A stretch of 64,000 bases of DNA from Neolentinus lepideus HHB14362 ss-1 (taxonomy: Eukaryota; Basidiomycota; Agaricomycetes; Gloeophyllales; Gloeophyllaceae), in NCBI GenBank assembly GCA_001632425.1, contig KV425562.1:359975-423974 (forward strand). The letters run 5' to 3'. Within the stretch, counting starts at the first letter, position 1. Each line of letters starts with the position of its first letter. A program made the translations under genes and the position numbers. This document shows, in pieces, positions 34,035-44,177 of this stretch. The notes beneath the pieces are model-generated. The model was not told where the DNA came from and searched no databases. It saw nothing but the letters and a program-made list of their open reading frames with translations.

Positions 34035-35449
34035 TGCCTTTTGGGATCGTAAAGCTCAACGATGGCACCGAGGTAAGTTGCTGTGTGCAGCCTCGAGTGC
34101 AGCATTCCAGCTAACTTACACACGGTCAGATGCCAGCCATAGCCTTCGGTACTGGGAGCTCTCTTCGCGGTAAGGTGCGCCTATCTGACAACCCCAAGCG
34201 GGCCCGTTCATGTCCAGGTCGTCTAGGATGCTACAGAATACGTCGAGCAAGCGTTGGAGAGCGGGTTCTCGCACATCGACACGGCTGCTAGTGAGTGGAT
34301 GACATGACTGGTGGAAGAGATTAGACTGAGACGTGAAATTGCGTGTAGTCTACAAGAATGAGCAGACCGTAGCGCAGGCCATCCGAGAGACTGGTCTCAG
34401 CCGGTCGGATCTGTACATTACGACAAAGTATGACGGCGGTGACATCCAAGAGGCTATCCAAACGAGTCTCTCCAAGGTTGATACTACACCTCTTCGGTCC
34501 GCATATGTCGCATCTCACCTTCGAATTGTATAGCTGGAAATCAAAAACGTCGACTTGTATTTGATCCACCAGCCTTTCCTCGTCGAGAACAACCTCGAGG
34601 CTTCCTGGCAAGAATTTGAGAAGATCAAGGAAGCCGGGCTGTCAAAGTATGGAATGACTTGTCGACCTCTGCTATATACCTCCTCATGTGATGGCTACGC
34701 AGGAGTATCGGTGTCAGCAATTTCAAACTGGAACTCCTCCAAACTGTAGTCAAGAGCGCCAAAATTGTTCCTGCAGTGAACCAGGTATATAACATCTTGT
34801 TACCACAATAGTCCTTCAACTCATGTACTTCTATAAAGATCAACTTCCACCCGTATAACTATGCCGAGCACAAATCGCTCCTCGAATACTCTGCGAAGCA
34901 CGGTATCATCACCGAGGCCTACAGCAGTCTCAGGTAAGAAGGCCATCATCATTAACGTAAGCAGGATCTTTACACCTAGCTTCCTCTTCAGCCCCATAAC
35001 GAAATTCCCGGGAGGCCCGGTGGACGCGCCCCTCGCAGCGGCTGCTAAACGCATCGGTGCCTCGCCAGTCCAGGTCATTTTCAAGTGGGTGCAAGCCAAA
35101 GGCGTCGTGATCGTCACGTACGTCATTACAACCGTTCCATTACATCGTATCGCTGAAAAAAGAATTCCTGCATACAGACAGAGCTCAAAGAAGGAGCATC
35201 TGGAGGAATATCTCGCGGTCGCAGATCTCCGTAAGTCGCTTTCTCTACCCTCGCTGAGTACCGAGTCATGGTATTAATTGTGCGTCCAAAGCCGACCTAA
35301 CGGACGAGGAGATTGCTGCAATTGACGAAGCAGGAGCTAAAGGCCCTCCTCAACCCGCTAGTAGAAACCAGTTTGTCACCTGCGTCCTCGGAGGTTACCT
35401 ACTTGTGCGAGTTTTGTATGAGGGCGCCAAGTGGCTAGAGCTCGTCTGA
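34035..35449 (+). CDS. Aldo/keto reductase
   Basis: NADPH-dependent aldo/keto reductase with a TIM-barrel fold; the substrate is not predictable from sequence. Seen: catalytic tetrad Asp (GFSHIDTAA), Tyr (AIYKNEQ), Lys (ITTKYDGG), His (DLYLIHQPF); signature IGVSNFKLELLQ; cofactor-site residues in VPAVNQINFHPY, ITEAYSSLSPI and VIVTQSSKKEHLEEY. ATG 34035 gives MPFGIVKLNDGTEMP, the normal first strand. About nine exons, all introns GT-AG; the AAI|YKNE, LSK|S, SSLS|P and VIVT|Q joins were checked for frame. After the usual end (IDEAGAKGPP) the frame continues for about 33 residues with a hydrophobic stretch (FVTCVLGGYLLVRVLY), a possible membrane anchor, and ends at TGA 35447-35449. Confidence 0.9.
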
Positions 35450-35670
35450 TGTTTAGAGGGGCTTCCACTGCTGTCTCTTTGCTATGTTTTGGGCATTGTG
35501 CTGCCGTTCTCACCCTGATCTTCTTGTATAGTCTCGTATGGCAACCTTCACAGACTGTCACGTTATGAGGGCAACCAATGATCCGCAGCATGATATGAGG
35601 TATGGTACATGATGATGCAGTATAGATCACATGTGGTCGAGCAGCATCAAAGGGTGTCATCCCCTGCAAT

Positions 35671-36244
35671 CTACTCCCTAGCAGCCGAATTCGGGTTGGT
35701 GGGACTCGCTTCGCCTTGCAGAATTTTCTCTCCGTGGTCCTTCGTCTCTGGCTTGCGAAGCATCTAGAGACAACGTCGGTGAGTTCGGATTCCTGCTAAG
35801 CGATACAACCAATATTACTCACTGTTCCCCGGATCTCCTGCAAAGGGAAATCGCTAAGATCCATTGTCCACCTCTATGATGTTGCTACTTACCTTCGCGT
35901 ATCCTAACACCTGGTCTTTCCAAGGAACCTTTCCTCCGGGGCGCTCGACGTACTGAATGTTCTTCTCGGCGTCATAGTGCACAGTTGAGCCGTCTCCTGG
36001 CTGTGTTGAACCTAAGACATCACGTTAATATCAGCCAGTGAACGTACCTCTCGACTTACCCTGCTGTGGCTCCTCCGATACTTTCGTTGGCTTCGCGACT
36101 TCAGACGGCATCCGAGGGCCGGAAGCGTGGTCCTGTGCGTGATTCCGTTCGTTTATGTCAGTGTCTCGAATGCAGTTGGATGGAACATACGTTGGCGGGC
36201 ACATCAGAGCGAGCGGTGGTCGTTGGTGATTGAATGCTCGACAT
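35671..36244 (-). CDS. Small conserved fungal protein, function unknown
   Basis: A protein of about 105 residues. Seen: start MSSIQSPTTTARSDVPAN; Pro/Lys-rich middle; then a conserved block HYDAEKNIQYVERPGGKVPW, KDQVLGYAKEIRGT, and a C-terminal MLRKPETKDHGEKILQGEA. I recall this GYAK...RGT...K..G.KIL pattern from small uncharacterised basidiomycete proteins, with no known activity. It is hydrophilic, with no signal peptide or membrane segment. Five exons; introns are read after PAN, after EEPQQ, after GYAK and after RGT, with TAG at 35671-35673. An alternative would be a stress-related small protein, which is only a guess. Confidence 0.75.
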
Positions 36245-36480
36245 CGTAGTCGATATAATGATAGACTGAAGTTTAGAGATTCTAACTAATGGTGTAAGAA
36301 ATTCGTAGCAGCGAGCTCTATATACTGTGGCGCAGGCTTGGGTGATGTCATACGCGTGTGACCTCATGCTCGACGGATTGGGCTGCTGTGGCTGACGCCA
36401 CCCGCTGCGCAGCGAAATGTTAGGAAACTTGTCCAGGCGTGGCTAGATCAATGCTTTACCTTGCGACTAGCAAGGTATTA
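36245..36480. promoter_or_regulatory. Promoter region of the small conserved gene
   Basis: The minus-strand upstream region holds a TATATA-containing stretch (gagctctatatactg, about 36311-36325) some 70-80 bp before the ATG at 36244. No other element was recognised. Confidence 0.3.
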
Positions 36481-36589
36481 CTGGGTGTGTGAGAATTAAA
36501 TTTGAATTTCACACTTATTTGTCTCTATTTTTTCTCTTCCTTCTTTCGGCATCTGACGCCACATTCACTGTTGCCATCATCCGTTCTGC

Positions 36590-36943
36590 TACTCTACCTC
36601 CAACAAGCTCAAGCACCGTTATCTCTACTCGTCAATTACTTAGGATGAAATTAGTATGCATTCTGTCCCACCACTTTTATGTCCTTTTGTCCAGTTCTTC
36701 AAGTCACTCATCTTCCTGTATCAAATATGAGTCATGATTTTGCTTGAAAATGTCTATGTTGAAATCCCTGAGGAGCCAAATGGTCTCTTTCCCTGCACTC
36801 TGTGATAGAGCATCGTAGAAATTGAACAAACTCTGCTTCCCTGTGGGTGGTCTGGCTACATACGGCAAGGTTTGCCCTTGTGCTCGATAATCTGGGTGGA
36901 GCTGTATATAAGCCTGCCGCAAAACTGGATGAAGAAGAATCAA
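36590..36943 (-). pseudogene. Decayed C-terminal fragment of a PIF1-like (Helitron-type) helicase
   Basis: Minus-strand translation keeps the last part of a PIF1/RecD-like helicase of the kind multiplied in basidiomycete transposons: YRAQGQTLPYV (motif V region), KQSLFNFYDALSQSAGKETI (motif VI, where relatives read VALSRS..R), then LLRDFNIDIF. The frame is then broken: after QEDE there is TGA, then LEELDKRT, then TAA, then KWWDRM, matching the uninterrupted family ending EDxRLEELDxxTxxWW. The motif VI arginine is Gln here, and a few residues after LPYV are missing. Nothing upstream of motif V was found. It is a dead fragment, with coordinates approximate at both ends. Confidence 0.65.
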
Positions 36944-37292
36944 TGTTGCTCATCATAGCCCCAGAAAGAAACAAAAGACTAAGGCATAGTAAAATCTTGT
37001 AGCTACAACATGTAATCGATTTCACCGTATATACTATCCACTCCGTAGTTCAACTTCACGAATATATACTGAGGTCTCAGGCCGGCCGTGGGCAATCACC
37101 CAAAGATGTCGCAAGGTACACGCCCTTCGCGGACGACGCAGGCGCTTCTCGAGTGTATATGTCGGTAGTAGTATTCGTGTATACTATCGAAGCGATATCC
37201 GTAAGCTAAACGGAAGTATAAAAGAGAGAACGAAGTGTGAAGCGCCGGCTCTATCTGACGGCTGCCAGTGCCACCAATAAGTTGAAGAATGT
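36944..37292. other. Intergenic, A+T-rich in part
   Basis: No gene recognised. A minus-strand frame begins with a signal-peptide-like stretch (CSYKILLCLSLLFLSGA, near 36960-37010) but runs out of frame into the helicase remnant and is not called. Confidence 0.3.
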
Positions 37293-38918
37293 TTAGTACC
37301 ATATACTCCTCATCCGATGTGCGGGCACCATCTCAACGGTCTGTATCACACCCACGCTCTCCCCTCCACCTTCGACGCTCTTCGCCAAATCCCACAAATA
37401 GAAATCAATCACAACGCTACTAACCGCATCCTTCCCACCCTCTTCGTCCCCTCTCCGCATCTTAGCAATCTCTTCTCTCATGCGCTCGACGCCCAGGATG
37501 CTCGCAGCGCGGATGCTCACCTCCTCCCTGCACCCCGTCTCGAGCAGCGCGCCGGCTTGCAGGGTCGCGGTGAGCGCGGGGGGGTAGGCGAGGATGCGCA
37601 GGTGGTGCATGATCTGCGGGACGCGGTAGTCCGCGAACATGGTGAGCTGGTGGATGGCGGCGCCGGCGGGGAAGAGCGGGTGCGGCCCGGCGGGCGAAGG
37701 GGGGTAGAAGGCCGCCCAGGTTTCGGCGATCATGATTTGCGCGCGTTTCCAGAAGTATACTGAGGTCGAGGGTGAGGTGAGTGTAAGGTTGAGGTGAGAG
37801 GGAGGGAGAGAGCTTACGCTTGTGGCCTTTGTAGTGGGTTTCGTCCCGGAATGTCGGGAAAGTTTCAGTCGCCATCTGTACGAGCTGAAGAGCGGTGCCT
37901 CGGTTTTGATGCTTCCGTTGAAATTCTTGGATGAAGTTCTGGAACGAGCCTCCGAATTTCTAGAGCGCGCGCTGAATATTTTGCAAGACGCCAAGTCAAG
38001 ATTTTATTCACCTCGCACAGTATATTTCCATTCTCCCTCATGATACTTATCCGATCCTTTAGCATGGGCAGGTCTTCCTTGGACCGGTGGCATGGGCGGA
38101 ATACGTATTCAATCAGGGCATCTGAACAGAGCTCTGAAGAGGAGTAGAAAGCGGAGTCAATGATGGGTATATCTTCTTCGAGAGCTACATGATATATTTC
38201 AGCATTCCATACGCGGAAATGGAAAACCCGATGCGCAACCGCATACCTCTATTAATTGCGGCCACAAGACTCCAGTATCCCGTCCATATTCTGTACTTGG
38301 AGGACTCCCATCCTTCCCTCCATTCTACGCCGTACCGATCGTTGTCATCCTTTTCCGACCAGAAACTGAAGTTCAGAGAAGCTATCAGGAAGATCCAGTC
38401 TAAGCACTTTTTGGTCTGGGGTTCCGCAGGCGAGTATGGCTCCGGTGGGCATATGTGAAGAGAATGAATACGCCAGGTACGTGGGGTGTAGGAGTTTGTC
38501 TCCAGACTCTTATTAATCTAACCACGGCATTAATTGGGTGACTGTCTTTGATTGTGGAGGGCAATTGGCTCACATAATCTGCAGCGGCTCTGACACCTTC
38601 CTCGTCAATTTTTACGAGATCTGTGGCCTATCACGCTCTGCAATCAGCTCTGAAAGGTATTCAGACGCGTTAGGTGCTGGAATGTCTCACTTGGTAGGCC
38701 CAATCAGCGCTGCACACTACTGGATTCTGAGCAGGAGGAACATCGCGATCGTCGGCTTCCCAGTCTTTGATTTGGCGGGTTTGGTGAAATGTAGCCTTTT
38801 TCAAGTCGGAGACTTCCTTTGCCGTTCCTGTCCCTCCGGACGTCCCCTTTGAAAGACTTGGTTTCCTTTTTATCGATGGCCCGGGGTGATCTTCTCTCGA
38901 GCTGGAATCTATGGCCAT
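37293..38918 (-). CDS. QNG1: Queuosine 5'-phosphate N-glycosylase/hydrolase (queuosine salvage, DUF2419)
   Basis: Member of the Q_salvage (DUF2419, C9orf64/QNG1) family, which releases queuine from queuosine 5'-phosphate for re-use in tRNA. Seen over about seven exons: ATDLVKIDEEGVRAAADY; TPRTWRIHSLHICPPEPY; LDWIFLIASLNFSFWSE; YGVEWREGWESSKYRIWTGY; DIPIIDSAFYSSSELC; RENGNILCEKFGGSFQNF; FPTFRDETHYKGHK; FWKRAQIMIAETWAAFYPP; LTMFADYRVPQIMHHL; IDFYLWDLAK near the end. Introns were joined in frame, including CAA|GCC (WAYQ/ATDL), TAT|AGT, NR|ALEEDIP and CE|KFGG. The chosen ATG (38918) gives an N-terminal extension of about 66 hydrophilic residues before NPVVCSADWAYQ, where relatives usually begin near NP(V/I). 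A shorter start is possible. The core residues look intact. Confidence 0.88.
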
Positions 38919-39710
38919 TTCTGAGGAAAATCCTCTAAGTCAAGAGTCCGGAAGAAGACTGTTGTGGCGCAAGGACAGGTAACTAGAGTGCGCTTAGGGC
39001 GACAGCGAAAGGCTAGAGATCCTGTCGCAAAAGTCAAGATCTAGCACAGCCGCCACTGGCCGGCCAGATCTCATCGGGAGCAGGTGCTTCTCTCAGATTC
39101 CCACGCCTCTACTCCTGTGTGCCGATGGTTACTCGAGGTGCCGTCACTAGGAACCTCTCCTCGTCACCAACGGCTCTTGCTGACAAGAAATGATTGTTGG
39201 GATTACGCTCCCTGGTTACAAATAAACACCTAATACCTTTCAAGTTGTACCCGCATTGACGGCCGAACGTTGACGCCAAGGTCCTTCCGAGTTATCCACT
39301 GGATTCTTTCATGTATCTAAAATCGATGGACACGATACGCCGGTATGTTAAAAGAAGTCTGCCTTGCTAATCCAGAAAGAACGATCAGAATGGTTATCTC
39401 GACTTTTGTCGCGCGAGCCGCCGGGCCCTTGACATCGTACTCCACAACTTGCGAATGGGGCTAGCGCGAGGCTAGCGTCACCCGGCTTATCACGTCGGGC
39501 CATCGGTGCGTTACTCCTTGCTTCCGGCGGTCTCTGTGGTGTCTCCTCCGTTCCCGTGACAACCGACCTCAGTGGCTCCGCCTCTTGACAAACCATGCCT
39601 GAGGCCGACGCGTCCGCAGCTATATATCGCCCTTGCTTGCTACTGGATCCCAGGCTTCTTGTCTTACCGCGTATTTCACCTCGTTCTTGATTTTCTGCTC
39701 TTTCTCAATA
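38919..39710. other. Divergent intergenic region, QNG1 / unknown gene
   Basis: Holds the promoters of two divergent genes. A minus-strand 82-codon frame at 39348-39596 has no similarity. No repeat or RNA was recognised. Confidence 0.35.
39621..39628 (+). promoter_or_regulatory. TATA-like element of the 39711 gene
   Basis: TATATATC lies about 90 bp upstream of the ATG at 39711, a suitable distance for a fungal TATA box. Confidence 0.4.
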
Positions 39711-40673
39711 ATGTCTACTACCTTTGATGACCGTTGTCTCCTTGTCAAGAGGTCCAAGAAACTTGAGAAGATCTTGGGAGAGACTCCGCCGTCTGAACTC
39801 ATTCGTCCTACCTCTGATTATGACACTTTGTCTGTTTCGCCTTCGCCGGTCGACACAGATGTGAGGAGGGCCTCGCTACGGAGGTCAAGAAGCCGAAGTC
39901 GTTCATCCTTCAGGAAGTTATGGAATGACAGTGAGTCCCCGACTTGACCTACTAATGGAAGCCATAGTCGAGCCCTTCTTTGGCTAGGAACGCCTAAACC
40001 ATCCCTCCCTCGCTCTGCTGAACCATCCACATTCCTTAGCATATCATTCCCATCGTCTACCGACTCGATACTATCCACCTCATCTCACGAGGATTTATCC
40101 GTTCCACCAAAGATCACACTACCGCTCGACCCTACACATTCATCAAAGGTCGCGAAGGTCGATCATTACCAACCCCGCTCCCCCGCCTTCACCCCCCGCA
40201 CACCCACACTACGACCCCGCCCGAATCGCACCGACAGCGCCATCTCCTACTTCTCTCTCAGCGTCGGCACCTCCACCCCGAGCAGCCCGAGCGACCGCAC
40301 CCGCACCCCGACCCCGACGCGCGACCACGAGCGCAAGCGGAAAGTGCAGAACGTCTCCAAGCTCTCCCGCACGCTCGGCGAGTGCCCGAAAAGCGTGGCC
40401 GAGGGCATCGCGGGCAAGAAGGCGCCCGTGACGCAGGTGATGATCCGGCAGGAGTCGCGCTCGCTGGAGCTGGCTTCCCGGGGTGGGAATTCGAACGAGC
40501 TGGCGTCGGTTTCCGAGCGGGGCGTCCTGTCGGATACGGAGGTCGACAAGACGCGTCCCCCGCCCTTTGCGAGGATGAGCTTGGGCCGCAAGTGGATTAG
40601 GGATAGAGGGAGTAAGTATTATGTGGAGGAGGATTATGATGTTATCAGGAATACGCTCAGGATGCTGAGGTGA
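39711..40673 (+). CDS. Serine/arginine/proline-rich protein of unknown function
   Basis: I do not recognise the family. The product is 301 residues from two exons (39711-39930 and 39988-40673, 57-bp intron GTGAGT...GGCTAG; 906 nt, in frame). It starts MSTTFDDRCLLVKRSKK, has an RRSRSRSRSSFRK basic-Ser stretch near residue 65, a long Pro/Ser/Thr-rich middle (SSPSDRTRTPTPTR), then a more ordered C terminus (LSRTLGECPKSVAEGI, RMSLGRKWIRDRGSKYYVEE) ending NTLRMLR. No signal peptide or membrane segment. Many potential phosphorylation sites suggest a regulated, partly disordered protein, which is inference only. Confidence 0.75.
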
Positions 40674-41278
40674 TGCCGCTGCTACTGCTTCTGTTGTGAT
40701 ACTAGACTGCGCAGTGCGTATGGTCACAGGCGCTGGACGCGCTGTGACTTTTTACGGACTCTTACACGCATGGACGTTCAACTAATTGTAGCGGTATCAT
40801 TCCACCTAGCGTACTTGCTTATACCCAATATGTAACTCCCCATGTAACGCTGTGCAGAAATATAGAATCTAACCCTCCGTGGACCCCAGTAAGGCTTCTT
40901 ACATAAGTTGGCCCTGTCAAGATGAAATGTGGCAGAACGTGACCCAATTACTCACCAGCGGCGACCTTCCCAGCTGGGTGTCTCCCTTCCACTTCTCTTC
41001 TCGACAGGACACTGACTTGACGATCACCCACGATTTCAATCTGTGCTCTCAAACCATTGATTGTAGTCTAGTTTCTGGTGCCGACAGGATCTGTCGCATC
41101 ATTCTCCAGGACAATATGTCCTCGAATACGGACCAAGCTGCAGGACTCCCGCTATGTAGCTCAAAGGAGGAATCTCATCAATATTGATACGTCAAGAACG
41201 GCACAGAAGATCTATATCGAATTAGACCAATTGAAGGTAGACTCCGCCAGCAACCCCTAGGTCGCTATCGCAGGAGTG
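40674..41278. other. Intergenic upstream of the first carboxylesterase
   Basis: An open frame of 102 codons at 40879-41187 shows no similarity. Nothing else was recognised. Confidence 0.35.
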
Positions 41279-43661
41279 ATGAAATTCAAAGACTCGCTAT
41301 ACGGGATCGCTTTGCTCGCGTCGGTACTCCTCTCCGTTTGTGCTGTATCCTTTGCCGCCTATCCAGACACGAGGGCCGTGGTAATCTCGAATAATGACTT
41401 GAACCCTTCGAATCCGAGCCGCGCAAGCGCGTTGTACTTGAGTGGCCCCTTCACGTGCGCTGAAGCCTACCGCGCTTGTGGCCAGCTTCAAGAAACGCTG
41501 CTGCCCCTGCCGAATACAACAACTGGTCTTACTGTGGCTAATTTGTCCTCGGTTTTTCTGTCGGAGAAGCATGGTGTTGCTATTGCTGCAGGTCAAAAAG
41601 TGTGGATCATGGGTGAAGGTGCGTTGTCTGATGTTCTTCTTCGCAGAGTACAAGGAATGAAATGACCAGACGGCATGTAAAAGATGGGTGTGGCGCCTTC
41701 ACGCCAGGTTCCGCAGCTGCCCGTGAATCTATGAATGCTAGTGATCTTGACCTCGGCCAGCGCTTCCCGGCCCTCTGTACGAACTCCGCCCCTCCTACAC
41801 GGTCCAACACAACCGAGCAGGACACTACTCGTCAAGTCGACCTTGCCACGAGGACCGCGGGCACGCTAACAGGTTTCCGTGACAAGTTCACGTTCAAGTT
41901 TCTAGGGATCAAGTTTGCAGAGGCGCCCGCTGGCGAGAATAGGTTTCAGCCGCCTATCCCGCTTACCGTGGATAATGATACTCGAAGATCGGCGTTGAAA
42001 TATGGTACTATGTGTCCTCAGGTGCGAATTTGCTTCACTATTCTATTTCATGGTGGTTAAAATTCGTACCTTTTCAGGCGCCAGATCCAGACAATGGATA
42101 TCAGTTGTACACGGACGAAGATTGCTTGCAGCTGAATGTGTTCTCTCCTATCGTTGACCTTCGGCAAAAGAAAACGGGCGATTCTCCGAAGCTGCCTGTG
42201 ATGTTCTTTAGTGAGTACCCAGCCGTCATCCCGTTCCAGTTCTAGCAGGTTTGATTTGCTGACTCAAAACAGTCCATGGCGGTGGCCTCAACACTGGCGA
42301 CAGCGGTTCTTTCCCGTTCAACATGACCACAAGCGGCTTTGTAGGCAACTCCGTGTCGAACTTGTATGATGGGACGAACCTCGTCTCATACGGAGGTGTG
42401 GTCCTTGTGACCATCAATTATCGGTTGAACGCGCTCGGGTGGTTCAATGCGTCTAATGCTGCACTGAAAGACACCTTACTGGCTCTGCACTGAGTGCAGG
42501 ATAATATCGAGGCATTCGGCGGAGATGTGAGCGCGAGGCGTAGCCTCACTGTTGCAACCTTACTAAATGTCTTCTTGTAGCCGGACAGAGTTCTCTTGTT
42601 TGGAGAATCTGCGGGCGCTGTCATAATAAGATTCATGCTCGCCGCCAATACAAAATACACCAAAGGTCTATACAGTAAGTGGGTTTTCTCATTCCTACTA
42701 TGTTTTCTCATTTCAAAGCTATGTTACAGATGCTGCGATCCTCGAGTCAGATTTCCCGCAACTCAATGTGTTCGCACCTGCGGCAGTCAACCTGAACATG
42801 TCGCTCAAACTCGCTCAAAGTAACGGTTGCGCATCGGACTCCACCACGGTGTTCAGCAATGCAATTGCTGATTGTGTCAGGAATCTGCCCGCTGGCGATG
42901 GTGTAATGGCTTCATACAATCTCAGCTTGTCTTGGAATATTGTCATAGACGGTGACCTTATCGTGACCGACATCGCTTCCAGCATTGTGAACGGGCTATC
43001 GAGCCAAGTTCCAACCATCTGGACAAGCAATCAGTGCGAATTCTGCTACTTCATTCCGGCTAGCATCGCAAATGCTTCAGCGGATCTTTTCCCGGAACTT
43101 CTCTCCCTGTTGCTCTTCAACAGCACGCAAATAGAAGCGGTCCTCAATGCCACTGATCTGTATCCTTATGAAGCGGCTCCACCAGAGGGCGGGATGTCAG
43201 GGTCTGTCTACACACTCGCTCAGCTTGGCACCGATTACGGAGTACATTGCCCGATGGCGTACCTCTCCTCGCTGGAAAACAACAGCACGAATCCTGGGCA
43301 TTCGTACAAAGTCGAGTTTGCTGCAGGTCTTGGATCCCCTTTGACTCCGAATCCTGTTGCTTGTGTGGATCAAGTCTGCCACGGGGACGAGCTGTATTGG
43401 GTCTTCGCCACTGCAGAAATCGACAATCTGTATCAGCCTCTGACTGAAGTCCAGCTTCGTATAACTAGGGATGTCATCGATCGATGGACGTCGTTGGCTC
43501 GGACTGGCAATGTCAACTACGAAGGTGCTGTAATTGAATGGCCGCCCTATGCTAGCGACAATGAAATCGTCATTAATGCGGAGACAGCTATCCAAGCTCC
43601 CAGGGTAGCTCAATGCGAATTCCTTCGTACGCAAGTCGGCTTTATCTTTGGAGAAAATTAG
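41279..43661 (+). pseudogene. Secreted type-B carboxylesterase, copy 1, one in-frame nonsense codon
   Basis: Alpha/beta-hydrolase of the type-B carboxylesterase/lipase family, secreted. Seen: signal peptide (ALLASVLLSVCAVSFA), the start VVISNNDLNPSNPSRASALYL shared with copy 2 (44178-46550), GFRDKFTFKFLGIKFAEAP, DEDCLQLNVFSP, oxyanion-hole IHGGGLNTGDSG, nucleophile elbow FGESAGAV, catalytic-acid region TSNQCEFCYF, catalytic His in CHGDELYWVF. The frame is intact except at 42491-42493, where LLALH is followed by TGA; copy 2 has TGG (LLALHWVQDN) at the same place. Taken literally the product stops before the catalytic serine. It could be a true G-to-A nonsense mutation, an allelic variant or a consensus error. 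ATG 41279 is used. Introns occupy the same positions as in copy 2. Confidence 0.85.
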
Positions 43662-44177
43662 TTGTCTCGCCTTGGTCCTCTATGTGACAGAATGTGTCCT
43701 CTCTGTAGCCAACTTTCTGTGCACTGGCAATCGTATAACATTGACGAAAACGCGTCCTAATCTCATGGACCTTGTGAATGCTGTCGCACGATAGTCGTTT
43801 CTCACTAACTGATCTACCCGCAGGGAAACCAACCTTGGTCGGCGATACCTTGGTAGAATATTGGCTTTTCTCGTTGTGAAAGGTCTCAATACTGATTACT
43901 TTCGAACAGAAATATTATGGCTAAGTATAGATCAGTCAACTGATTGAGCGACGGGAAACCGACCCGTACCTCCGACTTCGAATGCAATACATGGCGGGCC
44001 TGTCATAATTTACTACCATGTCTAGTGGCCACCTGACCTGCTTTCGAGTGGCCTTGAGGCCTGTTATTGCTATTATGCGTATTTCAGGACCTTGCGTGAA
44101 AAAGAAGACGACATCGGTGCTCCGTTCTTCACGTTATATGAACGTATCCTCTGGAAAGGCCAAACCGACAGCCGGAA
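43662..44177. other. Intergenic between tandem carboxylesterases
   Basis: Contains the 3' flank of copy 1 and the promoter of copy 2. No gene or repeat was recognised. Confidence 0.4.

Noticed and set aside
40209..40727. 172-codon minus-strand frame
   Set aside because: It is antisense to the second exon of the 39711 gene, whose exon/intron structure closes in frame. It is a composition artefact.
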